From Flavobacterium ajazii (GTDB lineage Bacteria > Bacteroidota > Bacteroidia > Flavobacteriales > Flavobacteriaceae): a stretch of DNA of 64,000 nt. Every line of letters starts with the position of its first letter. Position 1 is the stretch's first letter. Location: NCBI RefSeq assembly GCF_010614725.1, contig NZ_JAAEHL010000009.1, positions 212,777 to 276,776 on the forward strand. Direction: 5' to 3'. Both the position numbers and the translations under genes were made by a program. The notes under the pieces were generated by a model, which saw only the letters and a list, made by a program, of their open reading frames with translations, searched no databases and was not told where the DNA came from. Of this stretch, positions 1-7,644 are shown one piece after another.

Positions 1-250
1 TTGCAGCAGCCCTGAAACTTCCCGGACCTGAATCATTTAAATTGGTTACAAAAAGTACTTTTCCTCCTCTTCCTCCGGTTGTGTATTTACCAAATCCTTC
101 TGCTGTTGGAAATGCTAGAGGTTGTTCTTCTAGAAAAATTGGTTTTTCAATTTTAGATTGATTTTTAAAATCTTCTTTATACCTGTAAGCACTACAAACA
201 AGGAGAGAAAAACTCAATAGAAAAAAAACATGTACTTTTTTATAATTCAT
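1..250 (-). CDS. Pectate-lyase-like lipoprotein, N-terminal fragment (runs off the left edge)
   Basis: The start codon is the ATG complement at 248-250; the frame stays open to the window edge, giving 83 codons. The N-terminus is a hydrophobic signal ending in LLVC, compatible with a lipoprotein. After a short linker comes AFPTAEGFGKYTTGGRGGK followed by VTNLNDSGPGSFRAA. This AEGFG...GGRGG...VTNLNDSGPGS block is the usual opening of the right-handed beta-helix of Bacteroidota polysaccharide lyase family 1 pectate lyases and related proteins. It lies downstream of the SusC/SusD genes on the same strand but behind a likely terminator (449-490), so it may have its own promoter. The catalytic region is outside the window, so activity cannot be judged. 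Confidence 0.75.
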   Translation of the reverse strand, partial: MNYKKVHVFFLLSFSLLVCSAYRYKEDFKNQSKIEKPIFLEEQPLAFPTAEGFGKYTTGGRGGKVLFVTNLNDSGPGSFRAAA

Positions 251-263
251 TATTTATAAAATT

Positions 264-390
264 ATTAAAGGTGCCTGAAAAATTTATTCACTTCAACAAA
301 CATTTTGTTTAAAAAACCAATTAACCACTAAAAACTTAAATAAACATTTTATGAAGATCTATCAAAATGATTAATCAGACACCTTTTAAT
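264..390. repeat. Long-range inverted repeat in the leader of the pectate-lyase-like gene
   Basis: ATTAAAGGTGCCTGA (264-278) is mirrored by TCAGACACCTTTTAAT (375-390) with one mismatch and one extra base; the arms are about 96 bases apart. It fills most of the 277-base gap between the lyase start and the DUF5123 gene. It could fold the 5' leader of the lyase mRNA. No known riboswitch was recognised. Confidence 0.4.
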
Positions 391-448
391 TAATTCAAAA
401 CCTAGCCACAAATTTTATACCACCAAATCTTTAAATTTAACTTTTCGT

Positions 449-490
449 TAAAAAAATCAAAAGAGAGAATTCAATTGAATCCCCTCTTTC
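449..490 (-). terminator. Rho-independent terminator after the SusC/SusD/DUF5123 genes
   Basis: Read on the minus strand, a 15-pair stem with two mismatches (arms about 460-474 and 475-489, almost no loop beyond the AATT centre) is followed by a T run (A run at 450-456 on the plus strand). It sits about 40 bases after the stop of the DUF5123 gene and separates it from the lyase gene. Confidence 0.55.
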
Positions 491-527
491 AATCAAACAC
501 TAAATATAAACTATATTTTTACATCAA

Positions 528-2114
528 TTAAAACCAACGCGGATCACCTGCAACTCCGGCACCTGCAAAACCAATACCCGGCTTGATATGGAAATCACCA
601 ATAAGAGGATCTACAAAGAAATCTGCTATAGCAAGCGGAACCTCTGTAATTCCGGTTAAAGGTCTTGTGCCGATGGTCAGATCTTTTGTTTTGTAATTGC
701 TGTTGTATGTAATACTGATATTGCTGTAAGTACCACTTGTACTATTTAAAGCCATACCGCCGTTTGGACCGGCTATGATACAATTCTGAATAGAAACCTG
801 TACCGGATTATTGTTATCAAAATTCCAAAGATGCCCCATTCCGATAGTAGTATTCACGCAAGTGATATTTTTGAAATTGATGCTTGTTTTTACACGAACA
901 TCTGCAAAACGAGTACTGATTTCAGTAAGCGTACAATTCGAAACATTAATCGATTTTACCGTACTTCCTGCTGCTACATTCAGTACACCATAACCTCCTG
1001 TCTGAGAAATAAGGCAATTATTTACATTAATATTATTCACAGTACTTACGCCGCTAACCCTAACAATAGAATTGAGTCTGGTAATATTACATCCTTCTAT
1101 CTGAATGTCGTTTACTGTTTTAGTCCCTAAATCAATAAAGAAACTATCTGCAGAATTAGTAGTCAGGTTTTGTACTATAATATCGTTTACTTTGTCCTGA
1201 ACCCTAAATCTGACATTCCCTAAACGTGATGGCCCGCTGCTGTTTCTTGACCCCACAAATGCAATATTATTTACTCCTGTTGGAATAGTGATATCACCTC
1301 CAATTGTGTAGATTGCCCCTGCTTCAAACTCCACCGTAATATCTTTTGCCCCACCGGCTACAAGCCCCTGCAAAGCGGTGTTAATACTTCCAGCTGTGTC
1401 GGTAAGCAAAACTTTATAAGCTGTACTGTTAAACAAACCTGTTGTTTTTACCTCTAAAGTTCCGCGAACATTGGTTTCATTAAAAATTTTAGCTGTGTAA
1501 TTGGTTCCATTAGCCAGATTATCGATTGTAGCTGTACCAGCAGTTTTTTGTTCCTCAGTTAACACAATATTTTTCACTAATACCGAAGCTGCGTCGTACA
1601 AACTGATATTGGTAACTTTGGGCGAAACAATCCAGCCTAAAGTTACACTTGTGGTTGTAGCGACATATCCTTTAAAAATCTGCTCTGCAGGCGTAACAAA
1701 ATAAACCTGGCTGTATTTGGACTCCTTGCCTGTTTTTTCGTCGATGCTTTTCATTCGGACAGAATACTCAGTAGTTCCGTCAAGATCATCAAAAATTTCC
1801 CTGTATTCTACTTTGGCCTGATCTGAAGAATTGGCAAACGGAACTAAATTCGCAGCAGAAAGCTCAACCGTTTTTACAATTTCCTTAAACTCTAAATTAT
1901 CCTTGCTGAACTCAAAAACATATTTTGTAGCCGAAATTGATTTTGTAAACTTAAGTTCAACAGCCGTAGCCTGAATAGCTGAAGTTTCAAAAACAATAGA
2001 TTTAAAAAGCCTATCGTAACTGGAATCTATCGGCCAGTCATTATAATCTTTTTCACACCCGGTCATCATTGCAAAAAGCAATAAAACACCGGAAATTGCT
2101 AATATTTTTTTCAT
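528..2114 (-). CDS. DUF5123/DUF4957-type surface lipoprotein of the PUL
   Basis: 528 residues. The lipoprotein signal is MKKILAISGVLLLFAMMTGC, so Cys20 should be lipidated and the protein outer-membrane anchored. Residues about 30-225 look like two fibronectin-III-like modules (ATKYVFEFS, TEYSVRMKSID, TNYTAKIFNE). From about 235 to the end is a run of short N/V/I-rich strands (INVNNCLISQTGGYGVLNV, IKSINVSNCTLTEI type), typical of a right-handed beta-helix, matching the DUF4957 plus DUF5123 arrangement known from pectin loci. It begins 30 bases after the SusD stop, so it is the fourth gene of the operon. Likely role: surface glycan binding or a lyase-like enzyme; the catalytic role is unknown. 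Confidence 0.75.
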   Translation of the reverse strand: MKKILAISGVLLLFAMMTGCEKDYNDWPIDSSYDRLFKSIVFETSAIQATAVELKFTKSISATKYVFEFSKDNLEFKEIVKTVELSAANLVPFANSSDQAKVEYREIFDDLDGTTEYSVRMKSIDEKTGKESKYSQVYFVTPAEQIFKGYVATTTSVTLGWIVSPKVTNISLYDAASVLVKNIVLTEEQKTAGTATIDNLANGTNYTAKIFNETNVRGTLEVKTTGLFNSTAYKVLLTDTAGSINTALQGLVAGGAKDITVEFEAGAIYTIGGDITIPTGVNNIAFVGSRNSSGPSRLGNVRFRVQDKVNDIIVQNLTTNSADSFFIDLGTKTVNDIQIEGCNITRLNSIVRVSGVSTVNNINVNNCLISQTGGYGVLNVAAGSTVKSINVSNCTLTEISTRFADVRVKTSINFKNITCVNTTIGMGHLWNFDNNNPVQVSIQNCIIAGPNGGMALNSTSGTYSNISITYNSNYKTKDLTIGTRPLTGITEVPLAIADFFVDPLIGDFHIKPGIGFAGAGVAGDPRWF

Positions 2115-2144
2115 TATAATTAAAAATTAAATTAATGTCATTTA

Positions 2145-4166
2145 TTAAAACCCGTATGAATTGCTTATTTTGCCTTTAGACTCAAAAATATCCTCATAGT
2201 AAATGGCGAAGAAATGTCTGTAGTAACAATTGCCGTTACCCTTTGAGTATTGCGCAAGACTGCTTTGAATTTCAGTTCCGTTTGTAAGTGAACTCAAAAA
2301 GCTGGAATAATCATATTCTTTAGCCAGTCCTGTACCCGCCAACAGCGTTTTTACCGGCCAGTCTATATAATTTTTATTTGTACCCGAAACCGGCTTTTGC
2401 GCAGATGTTGGAAACCAGGTCACACTTTTATACTCAGGACCCGGACTTGCAGGAAGATTTGTATAATAATTGAGTGAACTCTTGTCGATATATTCAGCAT
2501 CTTTAAATTTATAATAAACCGTTTTTGGGAAATCTGTTGGCTGATACGTTTTGTCAAAAATCTTTACAGGCTGCTTATTATCAAACATCAGGCAAAGTGT
2601 TTTTTTCATTGTTTCTAACCTGTCATACAGCAACCCCCAACGAATTAAATCGTGTTTACGAATGTTTTCACAGCCAAACTCCCAGGCACGTTCGTTTACA
2701 ATTGCCTCAAAGAAATCAGGATCATACGCCTGAATTTTGGCAGATCCTGTACCAAAAGCTCTTTCACGAACCTTCTCTAATGCCTGTTTTGGAGACATTC
2801 CGACAACAGGATTTACAGCCTCAGAACCATTTAGGGCGCTTTCTGCTTCAGCATACATTAAATAAATATCAGAGTAACGCATTAATATCCAGTTAACTCC
2901 GGTTGCTATACGGGAATTTGCTGTTTTATGCATTGCCAGATAAGAGCTGGACATCCAATAGATTCTCCATTTTGCAAAATTCACACTCAACGGATCCGTT
3001 TTTACACCTTCAACATTGTCTTTTGTATAATTTAACCAGCTTAGCGTAACATCCCTGCGTTTGTCTTCGGGAGTAAATGAATAGAAATAGTAAGCATGAG
3101 AGCCCACATAAGTTCCTCCAAAACCTCTCGCACCGTATCTGCTGTTACCGGCTACTTCATATCCCATTAAAGAACCGATATCACCGTTATTACCAAGACC
3201 AAATGCTACTTCAAATAAATTTTCGTTGTTTACATTTTGCTGTAAACCACAAACTGTTTTCCATATATTTTCATAGTCCGGATCTAAACGGTGTGGATTT
3301 GCAGGGTTTCCAATAATTTCAGCTGTCTGTTGTGAAGCTATCGCATAGTAATCTCTCCAGTTTTTAACCCTTCCGACAAAATAACCTCCTGTTTCCGGAA
3401 TTGTAGGATGATGTTCTAAATCTTTTCCGGTAAATAAATTTCCGTCACGCAACGACCAGCCACCTGCAAAAAGAGCTACCCTTGCCAAAAGTCCTTTTGC
3501 AAAACCTTTAGTAATACGCTCTACAGTTGCATATTCTGCAGATGTTTTTAGCCATGGCAAATAACCTTGTGCTTCTGTTAAATCTTGAACTAAATGTTCA
3601 TAAATAACATCTCTGTCTACTTTTCCTATATAAACATTTGATAAATCGGATTTTGAAGTTCCTTCTTTAAAAGGCACATCTCCCCAATAACGAACCAATT
3701 CGAAATATGCCAGAGATCTCATCACTAACGCTTCTCCTAATAATGGTTTCATTTGAGCAGCCTGACTTTCAAGAATTGGAGAATTTCTGATTCCATCTAC
3801 AGCAGAGGAAGCCAATTCTGCTAACTGAAATAAAGCCTGCCACTTTGTGGTCTGATTATAAGGATCATCGTAAAAGTTTCCTGCTCCCTGATCGCTCGTT
3901 GTAGAGTTGTAAGCTGTTGCCGTAAATCCCTGATTACTTTCAATATCTGAAAACCCCTGCCAGTTAACCGATAACTTTTGTCCGTAGATATAACTGTCAG
4001 TCATTTTACCGTACATCCCCATTATAGCTGCTTTAGCCATTGATGATGTTTTAAAAACGGTTTCTGAACTCAGTTTGGAAGGCGATGTAGTGTCTAAAAA
4101 ATCATCTGCACAGGAAACGCATGTCAGTAGAAAAATAAAGCCTGAATAATATAATAGTTTTTTCAT
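2145..4166 (-). CDS. SusD/RagB-family outer-membrane glycan-binding lipoprotein
   Basis: 673 residues. The signal peptide ends LLTCVSC-ADDFLD, a lipobox followed by the DxFLDT/SP opening that marks SusD proteins. The N-terminal TPR-like helices (KAAIMGMYGKM, LGEALVMRSLAYFELVRYWGDVP) and C-terminal INERAWEFGCENIRKHDLIRWG block are classic SusD_RagB signatures. SusD proteins cap the SusC barrel and bind the oligosaccharide before import. The gene follows SusC by 11 bases, the tight pairing always seen for this complex. Longer than a typical starch SusD (about 550), as is common in pectin-type systems. Confidence 0.95.
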   Translation of the reverse strand: MKKLLYYSGFIFLLTCVSCADDFLDTTSPSKLSSETVFKTSSMAKAAIMGMYGKMTDSYIYGQKLSVNWQGFSDIESNQGFTATAYNSTTSDQGAGNFYDDPYNQTTKWQALFQLAELASSAVDGIRNSPILESQAAQMKPLLGEALVMRSLAYFELVRYWGDVPFKEGTSKSDLSNVYIGKVDRDVIYEHLVQDLTEAQGYLPWLKTSAEYATVERITKGFAKGLLARVALFAGGWSLRDGNLFTGKDLEHHPTIPETGGYFVGRVKNWRDYYAIASQQTAEIIGNPANPHRLDPDYENIWKTVCGLQQNVNNENLFEVAFGLGNNGDIGSLMGYEVAGNSRYGARGFGGTYVGSHAYYFYSFTPEDKRRDVTLSWLNYTKDNVEGVKTDPLSVNFAKWRIYWMSSSYLAMHKTANSRIATGVNWILMRYSDIYLMYAEAESALNGSEAVNPVVGMSPKQALEKVRERAFGTGSAKIQAYDPDFFEAIVNERAWEFGCENIRKHDLIRWGLLYDRLETMKKTLCLMFDNKQPVKIFDKTYQPTDFPKTVYYKFKDAEYIDKSSLNYYTNLPASPGPEYKSVTWFPTSAQKPVSGTNKNYIDWPVKTLLAGTGLAKEYDYSSFLSSLTNGTEIQSSLAQYSKGNGNCYYRHFFAIYYEDIFESKGKISNSYGF

Positions 4167-4177
4167 TTTTTTTAAAT

Positions 4178-7100
4178 TTAGAATGTTACATTAACTCCAA
4201 AAAGGAATGTTTTTGCCTTTGGATAAGCAGACCAGTCAACTCCCGGTGTTAATGGTGTTGTACGGATACCGTCTACTTCAGGATCCTGGCCTGAGTACTT
4301 TGTCCAAATCATTAAATTATTACCTGTAAAATAGCAGCGAACGTTTTGTACGAAACCATTTTTTGTAATGCTTTCGGGTAATGTGTAACCAAGCGTTAAG
4401 CTTCCAAATCGTAAAAATGAGCCGTCTTCAATTGCCCAATCCGTTAAAATAGTTGAGTTCGAAAGAGGATGCCATAAGGTTTTACCCTGATTTATTTCCT
4501 GCAGCAATTCCGGATTTGCATTTTGACCAAACATAATATTGTAACCCGTAGCCGGATCAATTGTTGTAAATCGGTTTTGGATGCTCATTTCAGCACTCAT
4601 ATTCTGGTATCTCTTAGAACCACTGAAAGTTGTGTTATCAATTTTGTTAGCATTATAAATATCATTACCATAAGACCAATTGAACATTGCTGATAAATCG
4701 AAACCTTTGTAAGCAGTGCTTATAGAGAAACCTCCGGTATGTTTAGGCTGAGCCCTTCCGATAACTTTTCTGTCTTTATCAGGTGAAATTACATTAGTAC
4801 CATCATCTGTTAATTTCTTTAACTTGATATGTCCCGGTCCAAAATAATTTCCTGAAGTTGTAATAACCTTAGAAGCATCAGCTACTCCTGGGTTCAAAAT
4901 CCATTTCTTTTGTACATCATCAAAGGTAAAATCGTCAAAGGTGTAATATCCGTCAGAAACATATCCATACATTAATCCAACCGGCTGTCCTACAATGGCT
5001 CTGAAATCGTCTCTTCCCACAGCAGGTGCCCAGTTAGAAGCTGCAATCATTTCGCTGGAACCGTCTAATTCTTTCACAACATTATTATTAAATGCTATAT
5101 TAAAACTGGCTGAAAGCAGAAACTTATCATTTTTGATAATATCTCCTGATGCTGTAATTTCTAGTCCTTTGTTGGAAGTTCTTCCGATATTCTGATACTG
5201 TGTGTCATACCCTGAGTTTGAAGGTAAAGCCACTCCCAGGATCAAATCTTTAGTATCGTTTTTATAGGCATCCACAGTTAATCGTAAACGCTGGTTAAAG
5301 AAACCCAAGTCAAGCCCTATATCTGAAGATATGGTGGTTTCCCATGTTAACTTTTCATTTTTTAATACGTTTGATGTAACAAGGGCACTTTGAGGCTGAT
5401 CGTTTAAATAATATAAATTTTTAGCCGATGTCTGAAAACCATACTCCTGTCTCCAGTAAGACCCTACACGTGCATTACCAACTTCTCCGTAACTCAGACG
5501 TACTTTGGCATTTGACAACCATTTGCTCGTTGGTTTCATAAATGACTCATCTGATAATCTCCATGCAAAAGCTGCTCCCGGAAAGAATCCCTGACGATTT
5601 TCTTCAGAAAATACATTTTTTGAATCTAATCTGGCTGTTAACGTCAAAATGTAGCGCTCGTGGAATGTATAATTAACACGTCCAAATAAAGATGAAGTTC
5701 TGGATGGTTCCAATATTGTAGTATAGGTTGGCTGCGGTGTACCGTAATTCCACATCGCCAATACATCTTTTGCCGTAAAATCTACCGGATAAAATTTCGA
5801 CTCGCTACGCATTTCTTCACCTTCGGAATTATACATTTCCTGTCCGGCCATTATATCGAATTTGTGAATATTATTGTTGAAATCGGCATTATACGAAACC
5901 GTATTTTGAATTGTCCACAGATATCCTTTAAAATCAGTACGTCTGGCTACCGGCTGTCCCCCATTGGCACTTGCTTCTCCGGTTTTGTTCAGCCAGATAT
6001 TATCCGTGTAATCTCTGTTGGCTCCATAGCTTCCTTTAGACGAGACGGTTAATCCTTTTACAGGTTTCCAGATTATACCAGCGTTAATTGTGGCATTAAA
6101 CCTGTTCTGTTCTTTGTATTCATTTGTAATATTATAAACCGGATCGTTTAATGTACTTAATGCTTCTGCTGAAGTAATATCGTCTGCACCGCCTAATGCA
6201 TTCCCCGGCTGACTGGTTAAACTATAAACCGGAGCATATTTGATTCCGTCTCTCAGTTTACTTCCGTTAGAAACACTTGGTCCGGTAATAACGGTATTTG
6301 AAATTCTGGTATTGAAATCAAATGTTAGTTTCGTACTTATTTTTTTATTCAGGCTGACACTTAAATAATCTCTTTTATAAGCTGAATTGAGCATAATGTA
6401 ATCTTCATCATCGTGAACGTAATTCACCTTATATTTTAAACTGGATTCTCCTCCTGTTATACCAATATCAAAGTGTTTTTGAACTCCGGTATTACCGTAT
6501 AGTTTTTCTTGCCAGTCAGTACCTTTTTTAGATTTATAGATATCAATATCGTCCCATGAACCATACATACTGTAAAAAGAAGTTCCCGTAGCACTTACGC
6601 CCGGATCCAGCTCTTTTTGAAAATATACAAAGTCATAAGGTGATAAAACTTCTGTTAGGTTGTAGGTGTTTTTGATACCGGTATAGGCATTCATATTGAT
6701 TTCTGTCTTGCCTGTTTTTCCGGATTTGGTCGTAATCAGAATAACACCGTTTGCTCCCTGAGCACCATAAATCGCAGTTGAAGATGCATCTTTAAGTACA
6801 TCAATTGATTCAATGTCGCTTGGTGCAATATCATTGATGTTATTTACCTGAAAACCGTCAACAATATACAGAGGAGAGTTGTCCTGCGTTATAGATCCGC
6901 CTCCTCTTACACGCACTTTGATTGGTGTATCCGGAGAACCGTCTGCTATAGTTACATTAACCCCGGCAAGACGTCCTGCAATTGCCTGTAAAACTGAAGT
7001 TGCCGGTATATCTTTCAGCTCTTCCATACTTACAGAAGCTACAGATCCTGTTAAATCTTTTCGCTTTGCGGTACCATATCCAATTACAACAACTTCATTC

Positions 7101-7528
7101 AGGTCGTTTAACGCCTCTTTCATGATGACATTCAGGGTCAATTTGCCGTCAACTGTAATTTCCTGTGTTTGCATTCCAATAAAAGAAAATACCAAAACAG
7201 ATTTAAGAGGTACTTTATCCATTTTAAAATTTCCGTCAAAATCACTTACAATTCCTATTTTCGGACCTTTTATCATAATAGAAACACCCGGTATTCCTAT
7301 TCCTTTGTCATCGGTCACCTTTCCTGAAATAGTGATTTCTTTTTCCTGAAAAGTTGTAAAATCTGATTTATATCCAAAATTTAAATCAATTTCTTTGGAT
7401 TTTAGATTTTTTGCCTCCTTTGCAAAAAGCGAAAGCGAAAGCATTAAATAAATTAATAACGTAATTTGAGTTTTCTTTTTAACTCCGATAACTGAGTCAA
7501 AATTTTCTCCTGATAACTTTTTTTTCAT
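4178..7528 (-). CDS. SusC/RagA-family TonB-dependent oligosaccharide transporter
   Basis: 1116 residues. A long charged n-region precedes a hydrophobic signal segment (about 22-36). Residues about 62-145 form the carboxypeptidase-D regulatory-like domain (ITISGKVTDDKGIGIPGVSI). The plug follows with GYGTAKRKDLTGSVASV and the SusC hallmark SIDVLKDASSTAIYGAQGANGVILITTK. The rest is a 22-strand-type barrel ending in an aromatic residue (FLFGVNVTF). It imports oligosaccharides through the outer membrane using TonB energy. Pairs with the downstream SusD and sits 116 bases after GH95. Confidence 0.95.
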   Translation of the reverse strand: MKKKLSGENFDSVIGVKKKTQITLLIYLMLSLSLFAKEAKNLKSKEIDLNFGYKSDFTTFQEKEITISGKVTDDKGIGIPGVSIMIKGPKIGIVSDFDGNFKMDKVPLKSVLVFSFIGMQTQEITVDGKLTLNVIMKEALNDLNEVVVIGYGTAKRKDLTGSVASVSMEELKDIPATSVLQAIAGRLAGVNVTIADGSPDTPIKVRVRGGGSITQDNSPLYIVDGFQVNNINDIAPSDIESIDVLKDASSTAIYGAQGANGVILITTKSGKTGKTEINMNAYTGIKNTYNLTEVLSPYDFVYFQKELDPGVSATGTSFYSMYGSWDDIDIYKSKKGTDWQEKLYGNTGVQKHFDIGITGGESSLKYKVNYVHDDEDYIMLNSAYKRDYLSVSLNKKISTKLTFDFNTRISNTVITGPSVSNGSKLRDGIKYAPVYSLTSQPGNALGGADDITSAEALSTLNDPVYNITNEYKEQNRFNATINAGIIWKPVKGLTVSSKGSYGANRDYTDNIWLNKTGEASANGGQPVARRTDFKGYLWTIQNTVSYNADFNNNIHKFDIMAGQEMYNSEGEEMRSESKFYPVDFTAKDVLAMWNYGTPQPTYTTILEPSRTSSLFGRVNYTFHERYILTLTARLDSKNVFSEENRQGFFPGAAFAWRLSDESFMKPTSKWLSNAKVRLSYGEVGNARVGSYWRQEYGFQTSAKNLYYLNDQPQSALVTSNVLKNEKLTWETTISSDIGLDLGFFNQRLRLTVDAYKNDTKDLILGVALPSNSGYDTQYQNIGRTSNKGLEITASGDIIKNDKFLLSASFNIAFNNNVVKELDGSSEMIAASNWAPAVGRDDFRAIVGQPVGLMYGYVSDGYYTFDDFTFDDVQKKWILNPGVADASKVITTSGNYFGPGHIKLKKLTDDGTNVISPDKDRKVIGRAQPKHTGGFSISTAYKGFDLSAMFNWSYGNDIYNANKIDNTTFSGSKRYQNMSAEMSIQNRFTTIDPATGYNIMFGQNANPELLQEINQGKTLWHPLSNSTILTDWAIEDGSFLRFGSLTLGYTLPESITKNGFVQNVRCYFTGNNLMIWTKYSGQDPEVDGIRTTPLTPGVDWSAYPKAKTFLFGVNVTF

Positions 7529-7571
7529 ACATTTTGGTTGGTTTGGTTAGTTAGTTTAAAATGGCATTATT

Positions 7572-7632
7572 GAACACAGATTTCAGTTGTATCACTTGAA
7601 AACTGTGTTTTTAAGTATTTCACATATACTTA
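7572..7632 (-). promoter_or_regulatory. Hairpins in the GH95-SusC intergenic gap
   Basis: The 116-base gap holds two self-complementary segments: AACACAG...CTGTGTT (about 7573-7610) and TAAGTAT/ATACTTA (7612-7618 and 7626-7632). Neither has a T run. They may stabilise or process the mRNA between the enzyme gene and the abundant transporter pair. Function is inferred only. Confidence 0.3.
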
Positions 7633-7644
7633 TTTTCATCATAT

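Noticed and set aside
6879..7349. 156-residue plus-strand ORF inside SusC
   Set aside because: Antisense shadow of the well-supported SusC plug region.
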